Origin: Galerina marginata
Taxonomy: Eukaryota; Basidiomycota; Agaricomycetes; Agaricales; Galerinaceae
Direction of reading: 5' to 3'
DNA: 64,000 nt
Assembly (NCBI GenBank): GCA_023014335.1
Contig: JAECYW010000012.1
Location: 1,116,001-1,180,000 of the forward strand
Shown here: piece by piece, positions 11,124 through 22,573 of the stretch
Layout: the number at the start of each line of letters is the position of its first letter
Position numbering within the stretch: position 1 is the first letter of the stretch
Made by a program: the position numbers and the translations under genes
Notes under the pieces: model-generated
Databases searched by the model: none
Seen by the model: the letters and a program-made list of their open reading frames with translations, nothing else
What the model was told of the DNA's origin: nothing

Positions 11124-12353
11124 TACAAGTTCTTACGTAGTAAAAGAACTTGTTTTCCGGCCTGCATAGCAGGCAGAAATGGTTTCTAACGCAATGGTTG
11201 GAAATTCTCCCACTGCTATAGTGACCCTGCATGGTTTCTGTATCTCAGCCATTACTGGGCCAATTTTTATGATTTTGGTATCAAAAAATTCGTAAAAATC
11301 AGGGCTTTCATGTGGCATGTGTATCCAGGGTTGATTATGTCATGTGACTTGTTCACACGACCCAAAAAGCGGAAATTTGTGTGAATTTACACTTAAAACA
11401 GATTTCAGTGAGCTAGATATGCTAAAATGTGTTGCCCAGACCAATCTAGAATAATGTACAAATATTTACATATGTTTTGCAATGATGTCATGGTGTCAAA
11501 TCAGGCAAACAGTCAGCTCAACTTGGTGAAAATCCGAAAATTGGTGTTAAACTGACTGGATAACCCATAAAAGGCACACCAAACATTGCAAAACATGACC
11601 AAATAACATGAAAATAATATTTTAGAAGCTTACATAATCAAACTCACAGCAGGACTTTGTGCAAATCCCTTGAAATCAGGTAAGGCACCAAGTTAGACCA
11701 AAATATTCTAAGGGATATGTCATGTGATATGTGTGCACAGACCATCCCTTAGGTAAAAAAAACATCATCTGTATTTTTATTTTATTTTAATGCCTTTAAA
11801 TCTCCCAATATAGTGTATTTCAAACAATATTCCGCATTTGGTAAGTCACATCAAAATGTGACAATACATATGTGACACTATCTTTTAGCCCTGATTTTTC
11901 TGATAATTACACACTTTGTTTCAAGGCAATCTGATAAGAACTAAGCGACGTATGAATTAATCTTGTTACAAGTTCTTACGTAGTAAAAGAACTTGTTTTC
12001 CGGCCTGCATAGCAGGCAGAAATGGTTTCTAACGCAATGGTTGGAAATTCTCCCACTGCTATAGTGACCCTGCATGGTTTCTGTATCTCAGCCATTACTG
12101 GGCCAATTTTTATGATCTTGGTATCAAAAAAATTGTAAAAATCAGGGTCAGATTTTAGGCTTGTTAGATCCGCCTCATTTTTCTGCTTTTTTTGAGTATA
12201 AGATCATCCCAATCAGTTCAGATTTGAGCGGACTACATATTATTTACATATTTAATATGTATTTATTTAATAACAGTGTAAGTCATCAGGCACTGCCTCA
12301 CCCCAAAGTAAGAACTTGTTTTTGCCATGCGCAGCAATGGCCTCTGACCAAGT
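11124..12353 (+). mobile_element. Core composite (5' arm + core, then simple element)
   Basis: 5' arm + core 11124-11966, then simple element 11967-12353, head-to-tail. It is the innermost insertion of the nest. The site is between T and T inside the 3' arm of copy Y, immediately 5' of the terminal hairpin segment. Confidence 0.85.
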
Positions 12354-12495
12354 TCTTACTTTCTAGGTGAGTCCGACTATAAATAAAGGTTAAATAAGTA
12401 AATAATGCATAGTCTGCTCAAATCTGAAGCTATTAGGATGATCTTATACTCAAAAAAAGAAGAAAAATGAGGCGATTCTAACAAGCCTAAAACGG

Positions 12496-12513
12496 CCTGG
12501 TCACGTGACCAGG
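12496..12513. repeat. 18-bp CACGTG palindrome inside copy Y
   Basis: Perfect palindrome CCTGGTCACGTGACCAGG at the joint between the two arms. Other copies are at 1420-1437, 20941-20958 and 61891-61908, with a one-step variant (CACATG) at 20001-20018. Confidence 0.85.
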
Positions 12514-13674
12514 AAGGCCGTGATTTTTACAAATTTTTTGATACCAAGATCATAAAAATTGGCCCAGTAATGGCTGAGATACAGAAATTGGTGCAGGGTC
12601 ACTATATGAGTGGGAGAATTTCCAACCATTGCGTTAGAAACCATTTCCGCCTGCTATGCAGGCCGGAAAACAAGTTCTTTTACTACATAAGAACTTGTAA
12701 AAGCAGAAAAATGAGGCGGTTCTAACAAGCCTAAAAGTCGCTTAGTTTTTATCGGATTGCCTTAAAACAAAGTGTGTAATTATCAGAAAAATCAGGGCTA
12801 AAAGATGGTGTCACATATGTATTGTCACACCTTTATGTGACTTACCAAATGCGGAATATTGTTTGAAATACACTATATTGGGAGATTTAAAGGCATTAAA
12901 ATAAAATAAAAATACAGATGATGTTTTTTTACTCAAGGGATGGTCTGTGCACACATATCACATGACATATCCCTGAGAATATTTTGGTCTAACTTAGTGC
13001 CTCAATTGATTTCAAGGGATTTGCACAAAGTCCTGCTGTGAGTTTGATTATGTAAGCTTCTAAAACATTATTTTCATGTTATTTGGTCATATTTTGCAAT
13101 GTTTGGTGTGCCTTATATGGGTTAACAAGTCAGTTTAATACCAATTTTCGGATTTTCACCAAGTTGAGCTGACTGTTTGCCAGATTTGGACACCATGACA
13201 TCATTGCAAAACATATGTAAATATTTGTACATTATTCTAGATTGGCCTGGGCAATACATTTTAGCATATCTAGCTCACTGAAATCTGTTTTAAGTGTAAA
13301 TTTACACAAATTTGCGCTTTTTGGGTTGTGTGAACAAGTCACATGACCTAATCGACCCTGGATACACATGCCACATGAAAGCCCTGATTTTTACGAATTT
13401 TTTGATACCAAGATCATCAAAATTGGCCCAGTAATGGCTGAGATACAGAAACCATGCAGGGTCACTGTATGAGTGGGAGAATTTCCAACCATTGCGTTAG
13501 AAACCATTTCTGCCTGCTATGCAGGCCGGAAAACAAGTTCTTTTACTATGTAAGAACTTGTAAAACGATTGCGTTAGGAATGTTTTTTGCCTGCTATGCA
13601 GGCCGGAAAACAAGTTCTTTTACTACGTAAGAACTTGTAACTTCACACCAGAAGACACTGCCGCGGCCGGACTA

Positions 13675-14974
13675 TTTTGACCGGGGGGCAAAATACAAGG
13701 GCAAAATTCAAAATTTCCTTACTGTTTTCTCAAGGGCAAAAACGAGCTAAAACTTTTAATTTTACTGGAATTTTTCTGGGTATCCAAATGATATATTTTC
13801 ACTTAGGCAAAAGAGTGGAAAAACACTAGATTTTGCTCACATTTCGCTTGACTGGCGAAATTCTAAATTTAGAAAGTGGTCAAAATGATTCATTTCGACG
13901 AGTCATTTTGCTCTCGGCAGAATGTCCCCTTTTGCTCACATTTTGCCTTCAGCAAAGTATGATGGCAAAATCAGTCGCACGCTGAGCGAGGCGCAGGCCA
14001 CTCGCTGAGTGTGTCGGCCATCGCTGAGCGTTTGAGTGACAAAAAAGTACCTCAAGTTAAAAATTAACCTTGCGTTGCATTTTCTCGATGACTGACCACT
14101 TCACTTATTAGTTATAAATGTACTCCACTGACAGCAGAGGTGCCGCTGAGGGACAAAGAGCTAAGTCCGTGCTTGTGCCAGCTTCTTGATCTAACTGTAG
14201 AACTGACGAAAGGCTAGAATAAATTTAAGAAATGTGGATATGCGTATTTATTTTCACAATTAATTGTCTTGCTCAGCCGCGGTGCAGACGCTGAGCGCTA
14301 AGCCGCTGAATCACAAAAATCTGTCAAAGACGCCAAGCCTCGGCGTGCACACCTGGGACAAAACCTCCAAGTCTTGTCCCCGGTGTCTCCAACTGTGCTC
14401 GCTGATAAATCAGGCAATTCAAGGTTATGAGTCCTTTGATTTATCAAAGACTCATTCTTTATAAACCCAGAACTTAGTTGAAATTTTCATTGATTCATTG
14501 ATCATTCAATACCGCGGAAAGAAATTTCCCAAAAAGGAAATTTTTGATCAAATAATAGATTTAGGTCCTTTGACCCAAAAAATCATGTGACTTGCTATTT
14601 TCATTCCTGAGATATTAACATTTTAAGTCCAAAAATCACAAAAGTGCTAGCTTTTTTCGAGTTTTTTGCATTTTTCTCAATAAGGAAGGCAGCTAATCAC
14701 ATGATTTCAACAGATTGAGGGTCCTCAAATCATTTCCCAGAACTTTGTTTTTTTTTCCCAAAATGGTAATTGCCAAATTGGGTAGCTTTCTCCCACCATA
14801 TATGATAAGTTGAACTTTGAAACTTCTTTGTTTCTTTTCTCCATCACTAATGCAGCTATTGACTTGGTTCTTTTTGCTATGGCCTTTGGCTATTCTTTAC
14901 TATTATCTAGAACACTTTCCTGGCCACCAAAGTGTCTGGTTGTGCTATTAACTTTTGACCTTTTGAAATTAAAA
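13675..14974. other. AT-rich intergenic sequence, nothing recognised
   Basis: Contains repeated GGCAAAAT/CAAAATG-type words near 13680-13990 and two TTTCCCAAAAAGGAAA-like inverted motifs near 14525. The second motif recurs near 17320, which suggests an old dispersed repeat. No coding signature or intron pattern was seen. Confidence 0.5.
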
Positions 14975-15022
14975 AGGACTCATACATGCCATGCAAAGCA
15001 ATGGCCCACACCCACAAGTACA
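14975..15022 (+). mobile_element. Degenerate 3' end of a hairpin-ended element
   Basis: GGACTCATACATGCCATGCAA followed by AGCAATGGCCCACACCCACAAGT keeps the GCCAT..ATGGC hairpin and the final CAAGT with several changes. It is probably the relic of an old insertion; no matching 5' arm was found nearby. Confidence 0.45.
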
Positions 15023-16985
15023 TATATGAAATGTTATATTATTCAGAATACTAACTACACTATTTAAAAAAAGAACAAAGGAAGGGCTTAGGCAATGGAG
15101 ATGGGCAGGGGTAGGCAACAGTAAGTCGGGCGAGGTGAGATATGGGGAGCCGACGCACTCACCGTGTCCTCCAGCTCATATCAGAGCAACAGCAGTTTGG
15201 CCCGTAATGTGTTTGAGCAACAGCGGCATCACAGATGCTGTTGCTTCCTCCGTCATGGTGGTCCGGGTGAAGAAAAGACAGCCGCGGAGGTGGAAGAGGC
15301 GTTGGCGGTTCGAAAATGAGAGCAGCGGGGTGGAGGGGCTGGCCAGGGGTCGGTGAGTGGTGAACAGATGGGGAAATGAGATCAGCAGAACAAGACAAAA
15401 ATATTGACTCGTCCTGCGACGCACCGCATGGGTCTTGAAGCTAAATATGCGGTTTTGTTAGATTAGAATATGATAATGAACCACACGAGGAAACTTACTG
15501 AGGATTGAGGGCAGGCGAAGTCAGTGGTGGTTCAGGGCGTCCTGAGGCCACAATTTCGCCTTTTCCTTGTGATCGCTGCACGTAGCCAGTCGCCGGCACT
15601 TACTTCGACCTGTGTTTGGTGTCAGCAATCCTCCTTCTTGTATATGAGTGGCTGTAGCTTCTCCTCCTCGTTGCATGCGGTGAGCTGCCGTGGCTTCTCC
15701 TCCTCCTCTTACGTGGTGAGTCGGCTTGATGATTCCTCCTCATTGTCCGTGAGGCCTTACCATTGTTTTCGTCATCATCGTACGTGGCGAGTCGCCAGGT
15801 CGACTGCTGTCGGGTTTCCTGGCTGTGCATTGGCGGTAATGTCGGTTGGTGATGGCACATGGGGTGAGGATATATACAGAGGAAAAGCACATGAATTGAG
15901 TCGCATGACCTAATTCGCCTCGTAGTACTTGTACCTGTTGTGTCTCCCTCTGCTAGTATCTCCCTGCACGCTTTCCGACCCCTCTGCTGCTCCGTAGGCC
16001 TTCTTACTACCGGCCCACATCTCAAGGGGAGAGGAGGGGCGCGCGGCGTTGTTGTCCTCAATGGTGACTTTATCGTGTTGAATAGTTATATGTTCGTAAC
16101 AGGCTATAGCATCAAATAAAATACTTACACGTCATATCTTGAAGCGCCAAAGAGAGTGAGTGAGAGAGAGAGAGGGACGCTGGAGAGGAGGTGATGTGTG
16201 AAATTGATTCGTCAGAGTCACATGACCTGTTGAAATCGCAAAACGGCAAATTTTCGGAATTCTTTCTCTTCCTTCTGCACCACGTCCGCAAACACCATCG
16301 AGCCAGCACACCCATGAGCCCTCTGTTACAAATAATGTGGGCCGGGAGGTATTTTTGTGGGCCGCTAGCCATATCAAATAGGTGAATCACCATTTCAAAT
16401 TTCACCCGCTATCAAAAGCGCTGACTCAGGCCAACCACCATTGCCTCCTCGACAGTCGTTCTTGTGGTTGTTGTCAGACGGTATCAGCGTGGCTTACGCA
16501 GGCCTGCAACCTCCACCTTTACAATCTGTGTCGACGTGGTCAACCCCACCCCCGCAACCTGGCTTCGACGCGGATGACGCAAGACCACCACATCCACCTG
16601 AGCGTCCTGGCTCACCAGCACTCACTTGCACCTCAAACGGCGTCAGCGAGAGTACCGCAGGCCCACCACCACCACCTTTGGAAACACTGTGGATGTAGAT
16701 CCACCACCACATCCTCCTCGAGCCCTGTCTGCGCGAATCATGCAGACTCTCGACCATCCTTTGTAGACGCCGCCAATGCGGGCCCACAATCCCCACGACC
16801 TCCTCAAGCCCCGTCAATATAGAGGAAACGGACCCACACACCTGTTGCCACTACCTTGATGTGTAAATAATGGTAACTTGCCCAAGGAGGACTTTGCATC
16901 AGGAAGGCAAACTGTCCTACTTGGTAAGTTGACCGTTGACCGTTAACTTACCAAGGGCCGTAAATTGACCCTGTACTAATATTTG
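15023..16985. other. Gene-poor GC-rich repeats including CAC-rich minisatellite
   Basis: 15070-16060 is GC-rich and compositionally simple, with overlapping ORFs on both strands but no recognisable domain. 16440-16820 is a degenerate array built from CACCACC and TCGACGCGGA-type words, related to the arrays at 17815-18212 and 18452-18660. The ORFs across it are proline/histidine-rich artefacts of the repeat. Confidence 0.5.
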
Positions 16986-17430
16986 GCTTATATCTCAATA
17001 AGGAAAGAAGACACAGCCACGATTTTGATGGATTCAGGGTCGCGTAGCTGATTACGTCATTTTTTATCAGAGGCACAGCCACATCCGAGCACATCCTGGA
17101 AAGGCTCGGCAAACTAGCCTCACTTTTTGACAGCTTGGGCAGTTTACCAAGCCATCCCTGAATGTGCTCGGATGTGGCTGCGCCTCTGACAAAAAATGTG
17201 CTGCCAAGCCATCTGACCCTGAATCCATCAAAATTTTGTGCCTAGCTATTTTTCCCACAGAGAAAAATGCAAAAAAGTGAAAAAAAGCCGGCGGTGAGAA
17301 ATTTTGGCTGACGGGAAAATTTCCCAAAAAGGAAAGAGCATCTCAAAAGAACGTAATCTATTTTTAGACCCTACTAAAATTTAAATCACATGACTAGATA
17401 CCTTCCTCATTGAGATATAAGGCTTTTAGT
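16986..17430. repeat. Foldback repeat with nested inverted arms
   Basis: Inner arms: CAGAGGCACAGCCACATCC near 17070 against GGATGTGGCTGCGCCTCTG near 17172. Outer arms: GATTTTGATGGATTCAGGGT near 17021 against ACCCTGAATCCATCAAAATT near 17216. Outermost: ATATCTCAATAAGGAA near 16990 against TTCCTCATTGAGATAT near 17402. It is probably a foldback or MITE-type element. No transposase is present. Confidence 0.65.
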
Positions 17431-17814
17431 GTTAATTAATAATTTAAAGAACTTAGCACAAATGCTGCTAAGTCCAACATTGGCTGGCTGACTAAATACT
17501 GCCATTTTAGGCAATTGCATCTTGATTGCCTTTTATATCATGGATGCAGTGGCCCTGAGAGCCTTTATTTATATTTGTTTACATTTGAGGCCATAAAATT
17601 ACATAAATGTGCGACAAGCATGTAAATAGAGGCAAATTCAAAGTCATGTGATCTGAATTGATGCCATCAATCACCAAATAAATACCCTATGTACGTACTA
17701 GAGCAACATTGTAGCACGTCGTAGCCTAATACGTAGGCAGACTCTTGGTAAACTGCTGTTGGGTAGTTTACCTACCTGATGCAAAGTCCTCCTTGGGCAG
17801 TTTACCTACCTGAT

Positions 17815-18212
17815 GTCTTCAACTAGCGGCATAGGCTGCCCCACAAGCGCCTTCTCTGCACACGCTGTTGACGCGGCCGCCAGCACCATCTCCACAGACA
17901 TGGCCAACACAGACCACCACCTCGAGCCCGTCGATGCGGAGCATGCATGCCCTGGCCCTCCACCTCCTTCAGTGCCGTCGACGCGTAACCAGCACCACCA
18001 GCACCTTCACCTCGAACGTCTGTAGCACCCGTACCGCGTCCTTGAGCGCTGTTGATGCGGACCCACAAGCACCACCTCCGCAGACATAAGCTCGCCACCA
18101 CCACCTCCTCAAACACTGTCGACACGGGCCCACCAGCACCAGGACCTCAAGCACTGTCGACGCAGAGAACACAAGCCCAACACCACCCCCTCCCCAAACA
18201 GCGTCGACTCAG
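17815..18212. repeat. Degenerate CAC-rich minisatellite
   Basis: Irregular repetition of a ~45-55 bp unit containing ...CTGTCGACGCGGACCCAC and AGCACCACC. It continues after the LINE insertion at 18225-18439 to about 18660, so the LINE landed in the array. Confidence 0.6.
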
Positions 18213-18224
18213 ACACAGCACCAT

Positions 18225-18409
18225 TGGTTAGGTGGTCCGTCCCCCCTAGCAAAGGCCTGGCGCACAAAGGACGCCGTTGGAAGGATTCGGAAAAAGTGGA
18301 CGGGTTTGGGTCTGGTTCGGGGATTAGTAGTTTATTGCGCGCTTTCGATCGGGGATTTGTATTAGTTAGGCGACCGGACTGCTTTCGCGCACCGGTATAT
18401 AAATTGTTG

Positions 18410-18439
<30 letters not shown>
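18225..18439 (+). mobile_element. LINE 3' end with poly(A) tail and 12-bp target duplication
   Basis: A 5'-truncated insertion holding only the last ~190 bp of the LINE family of 1730-3707 (GGTTAGGTGGTCCGTCCCCC onward) and ending in about 26 A residues. The flanks repeat ACACAGCACCAT (18213-18224 and 18440-18451), the signature of target-primed reverse transcription. It gives the true 3' end of this LINE: ...GTATATAAATTGTTGAATT-A(n). Confidence 0.9.
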
Positions 18440-18440
<1 letters not shown>

Positions 18441-18451
18441 CACAGCACCAT

Positions 18452-18924
18452 CACCTCCTTGAACGCCCGCAGCCCGAGTACCGCCTCCTCTTTGTACACC
18501 ACCTCAATGCTGTCCACGCCGACCCAGCACCAGTGCCTCATCCTCGAACGCTTGCATGCCCACCACTTTCTCGTCCTTGAATGCCATTGATGCTGACCAA
18601 GCGACTTGACCACCATCGACTCAGAGGATGCAGGTCCAGGCCCATTACCTTATTCTCGAACACTGTCAGTGTGGACTGAGTATCTCCAGCACCATAGATG
18701 CCCATTCCTACATTTATTTTACATTCTGACATTACATGACGATATTGGAATAGAATCAGAGTAGTTATGCCGATGTCAATTATTTGCAGACCACAAAAAA
18801 AAATGTGTGTTTTTCCTGAACAGTGCGAGATTTGTTGCTTTAATCTGCTGAGAAGGATTTCCTGCCATTTCACATACCTTTCGTCTTTGCATTGTCTCAC
18901 TAATCAGTGAGTCCCTTGAGACTA
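18452..18924. other. Continuation of the minisatellite, then unassigned sequence
   Basis: 18452-18660 continues the CAC-rich array. 18660-18924 is unique-looking AT-rich sequence without recognisable coding potential. Confidence 0.4.
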
Positions 18925-20200
18925 TTACAAGTTCTTACGTAGTAAAAGAACTTGTTTTCTACACTTGATAGCAGAGGGAAATGGTTCCTAACAAAACCAA
19001 TGGAAATTCTCCCACTGCTATAGTGACCCTGCATGGTTTCTGTATCTCAGCCATTATTGGGCCAATTTTTTTGATCTTGGTATCAAAAAAATCATAAAAA
19101 TCAGGGCTTTCATGTGGCATGTGTATTCAGGGACGATTAGGTCATGTGATCTGTTCACACGACCCAAAAAGTGCAAATTTGTGTAAATTTACACTTGAAA
19201 TGGATTTTAGTGAGCTAGATAGGCTAAAATGTGTGGCCCAGACCAATCTAAAATGATATACAAATATTTACATATGTTCTGCAATGATGTCATGGTGTCC
19301 AAATCTGGCAAACAGTCAGCTCAACTTGGTGAAAATCCGAAAATTAGTATTAAACTGACTGGATAACCCATAAAAGGCACACCAAACATTGCCAAACATG
19401 ACCAAATAACATGGAAATAATGTTCTAGAAGCTTACATAATCAAACTCACAGCAGGACTTTGTGCAATTGCCTTGGATTTGGTAATGCACCAATTTGAAC
19501 CAAAATATTCTCAGGGATATGTCATGTGATATGTGTGCACAGACCATCTCTTAGGTAAAAAAAACATTTTCAGTATTTTTATTTCATTTTAATGTCTTTA
19601 AAATCTCTCAATATAGCTTATTTACTGTGTTTTCAATAATATTCCGCATTTGGTATGTCACATCAAGATGTGACAATACGCATGTGACACCATCTTTTAG
19701 CCCTGATTTTTCTACTAATTACACACTTTGTTTCAAGGCAATCCGATAGAAACTAAGCAACGTATAAATTAATCTTGTTACAAGTTTCTTATTGTAGTCT
19801 ATTAATTAATCTTGTTACAAGTTCTTACGTAGTAAAAGAACTTGTTTTCCGGCCTGCATAGCAGGCAGAAAACATTCCTAACGCAATGGTTCGAAATTCT
19901 CCCACTCATACTGTGACCCTGCATGGTTTCTGTATCTCAGCCATTATTGGGCCAATTTTTATGATCTTGGTATCAAAAAATTTGTAAAAATCAGGGCTTC
20001 CCTGGTCACATGACCAGGCCGTTTTAGGCTTGCTAGAATTGCCTCATTTTTCTGCTTTTTTTGAGTATAAAATCATCCAAATCGGTTTAGATTTGAGTGG
20101 ACTATGCATTATTTACTTATTTAACCTGTATTTATAGTCGGACTCACCTTGAAAGTAAGAACTTGTTTTTGCCATGCGCAGCAATGGCCTCTGAACAAGT
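18925..20200 (+). mobile_element. Core composite (5' arm + core, then simple element)
   Basis: 5' arm + core 18925-19815 and simple element 19816-20200. The first 5' arm is intermediate between the small family and the giant element: it has ACAAGTTCTT ends but the internal TTTTCTACACTTGATAGCAG seen in the giant-element arms. The simple element carries the CACATG variant of the palindrome and the GAACAAGT terminus. Confidence 0.8.
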
Positions 20201-20695
20201 TGGTTTGGGCGGTCGCGGTTTGTTCATTCGTTCTCGTGATCGGTTGGGTACCTTAACCTCCCGCTCTGCTTTTGTGAATATGGCTGGTATGGGTTTCGGG
20301 TCGTCAAGGCGCGGGTGGGTGAAGGTTTTCGGGTCGGGTCTGGGTTCTGAAGCGGGCGTCGGGTTTGGAAGGCGGAGAGAGTGCAGCAGCTGCGGCTGCC
20401 AGGAGATGTTTGGGCTTCGGTCCTTACGTGGTATTGGCATAGCGGTGGGGGCCGTCCCTCCCTCGCGGGACTGGGCGGTTAGGTGGTCCGTCCCCCCTAG
20501 CAAAGGCCTGGCGCACAAAGGACGCCGTTAGAAGGGTTCGGAAGAAGTGGATGGGTTCGGGTCTGGTTCGGGGATTAGTAGTTTACTGCGCGCTTTCGAC
20601 CGGGGATTTGTATTAGTTAGGCGACCGGACTGCTTTCGCGCACCGGTATATAAATTGTTAATTTTTTTTTTAAAAAAAAAGTGGCAATAGTGATA
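20201..20695 (+). mobile_element. LINE 3' fragment
   Basis: Plus-strand 3' region of the same LINE family, longer than the 18225 copy, starting TGGTTTGGGCGGTCGCGG and ending in a T-run followed by an A-run. The left boundary is the 3' end of a hairpin-ended element rather than a target duplication, so its original 5' part has been lost or separated. Confidence 0.75.
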
Positions 20696-20751
20696 GTGAC
20701 AAAACAAAAAATATTCGATGGGATAAGGCGATGGAGAGTGGGATATAATGT

Positions 20752-21116
20752 TACAAGTCCTTACGTAGTAAAAGGACTTGTTCTTATCCAGAGAACAAGC
20801 CAAATTGCTTGCAGTGCGACCTCTGATTTCGTTGATTTTCTCTCACGCTGTCAAACTTCACTAAAATTGTGATATCTTGGCCATTTCTTGACCATTTACA
20901 ATGATTTTGGTATCAGAAAAATCACACAATTCAGGGCCAACCTGGTCACGTGACCAGGCCGTTTTATTACTCAAAAATGCGCATTTTTATTCTCTTTCCA
21001 ACGAATCCAAGATCAGCCCAATCGGATAAGATCTGACTCCATTATTAATCATTTACCCAAGATAAAATATGTAAGGACTTGTTTTTGCCATGTGCAGCAA
21101 TGGCTGCTATTCAAGT
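20752..21116 (+). mobile_element. Simple hairpin-ended element, second subfamily (365 bp)
   Basis: Complete but diverged copy. The 5' end is T-ACAAGTCCTT...AAGGACTTGT and the subterminal 3' repeat is AAGGACTTG, so the same base change (TTCTT to TCCTT) appears in all three complementary positions. The 3' hairpin is GCCATGTGCAGCAATGGC and the end is TTCAAGT. It contains the CACGTG palindrome at 20941-20958. Confidence 0.85.
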
Positions 21117-21714
21117 AAATAAGCGCCCTCAGAGCCTCCTCATCAGTGAGAAAGATGTTTGCCCGCGTGTCGGAAAAGCGTCTGACACAAGGAGCTTTAG
21201 TGTGAATGCGTGAACCCCGAAAAAGACTGCTGACTCCATCGAGTCAGCAAGAAGTGAAATGAAATACTACCATAGACTAGTCATCGCTTGCATCCCTGAT
21301 ATGACTCGGGCAATAGATTTTTAGCAGGTGGGACGCGGAGACTTAGGGTTCTGTGAGTCATTCAAAGATTTAAGTAGAGACGATTCTTCGGCCAGCGATT
21401 GAGAAACAAAAACGCTGGTGTTAAGTATTACCACCTTTCAGACACTATTAGAACCCCTCATACTCTAACCATGCCCGCCTACACTAAACACTATGTTGTT
21501 GCGTGTCCCAATTCAGACCATCCCTACCACAATACACGCAATAACATTATCAAGCCCGCACGGAAATTCCGAGTTACAGTTGGCCTGCAGGTCATTCTAC
21601 TTGTCACTTTGGTTCTTCAAGTTTTGGCAATAAAACCGGCAGAAACATGGTTTCCGGTAGTCCTGAAAGTAAGGGCACATCAAATAGTGTGGAGATTGTC
21701 AATGACGCTCAGTT
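21117..21714. other. Unassigned sequence left of the giant element
   Basis: Contains an open stretch from 21399 whose last codons run into the 5' end of the giant element (product ~105 aa, one hydrophobic segment VGLQVILLVTLVLQVLAI). I do not recognise it. The hydrophobic segment could be a membrane helix, but the frame has no visible intron structure or homology and may be chance. Confidence 0.25.
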
Positions 21715-22281
21715 TACGAGTTCTTACGTAGTAAAAGAACTCGTTTTCTACACTCGATAGCAGAAGGAAATGGTTTCTAACGCGATGGTTGGAAATTCTC
21801 CCACTGCTTCATTTTTTGTGAGCGACCCTGAATTAAAAGTCTACAAACTTTTCTAATAGTGTTAAAATCATTACTGACCATGGGAATGGTTGTCTGATGT
21901 CCGTTGCTAGGGTCTATTTTTAGCTTTTGTTCCTGGACACCTAAACTAAGGTTAGGTTTTGTCAGTAACGTGATTAAATATCATTTCCTTTACTTTGCAG
22001 TCGGTTAGATGCTTTTGTTCTGGTTACTATAGTTTATATATAGCTTATATAACTAAATACTGACTGAACATGGTTCATGTCAGTTGTATATCTATTTATA
22101 TGCTTCTAGATCACTTCCACTGCATTCCAGTAATAAATAATACTCGTTGTAAGTCTTGTTCAACTTCTTCTAGTACTTTCTATATTCCTCAATGAAATAC
22201 TTCTGTTTACCGTTGGTTTGAAATCAAACCCAGGAGACTTGACATGCTAAAAATGAACACATCAAAAACTTTAAGCATTGA

Positions 22282-22573
22282 AAATGCCTTTTAAATAGAA
22301 GTCTGAGGTTGAATATTGATAACAAGCCAAATAATTTTTTTTTTGTGTTGTGGCTGTGCTAACCAAAAAACACACCCAAATTTTTAAACCTCAGAAATGC
22401 TTTTTAAGTATAAGTCTGAGGTTGAATATTGATAACAAGCCAAATTTTTTTTTTATTGTGGCTGTGGGTTAGAACCAAAAAACACACCCAAATTTTTAAA
22501 CCTCAGAAATGCTTTTTAAGTATAAGTCTGAGGTTGAATATTGATAACAAGCCAAATTTTTTTTTTATTGTGG
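22282..22573. repeat. 112-bp tandem repeat, 2.6 copies
   Basis: Units starting AAATGCTTTTTAAGTATAAG at 22282, 22395 and 22507, each with TCTGAGGTTGAATATTGATA and ending ACACACCCAAATTTTTAAACC. The last unit is cut at 22573, where the deleted gene copy begins. A related single unit is at ~25906 in copy 2. Confidence 0.8.

Larger units (their letters stand above)
10659..13639 (-). mobile_element. Four-level nest of hairpin-ended elements in Gypsy
   Basis: Outermost copy W occupies 10659-10941 and 13563-13639. Inside it lies X (10942-11083, 12700-12737, core 12738-13382, 5' arm to 13562), an unusual 5' arm-core-3' arm form. Inside X lies Y (11084-11123 and 12354-12699). Inside Y lies a plus-strand core composite (11124-12353). 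The Y break is AAAAACAAGT | TCTTACTTT, which joins exactly to the normal arm sequence, again without a target duplication. Removing W joins Gypsy RPD to FTPED in frame. Confidence 0.8.
3708..13674 (+). mobile_element. Ty3/Gypsy retrotransposon split by nested insertions
   Basis: Colinear plus-strand pieces of one Gypsy element: gag zinc knuckle (3708-3759), a gag-like linker (4125-4277), protease (5892-6322, with a tandem copy at 7937-8367), linker, reverse transcriptase and RNase H (8776-10658), and a short tail after the last insertion (13640-13674). Everything between is hairpin-ended elements. Rejoining across three of the insertions keeps a sensible reading frame without removing any duplicated base. 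No LTR was recognised; the 3' end, with integrase, is missing or unrecognisable. Confidence 0.75.

Noticed and set aside
15524..16061. ORFs of 129 and 153 aa on opposite strands
   Set aside because: No recognisable domain, opposite-strand overlap, serine/arginine bias in simple GC-rich sequence.
16441..18172. Pro/His/Ser-rich ORFs in the CAC-rich arrays
   Set aside because: Direct products of the degenerate minisatellite; frame changes from unit to unit.
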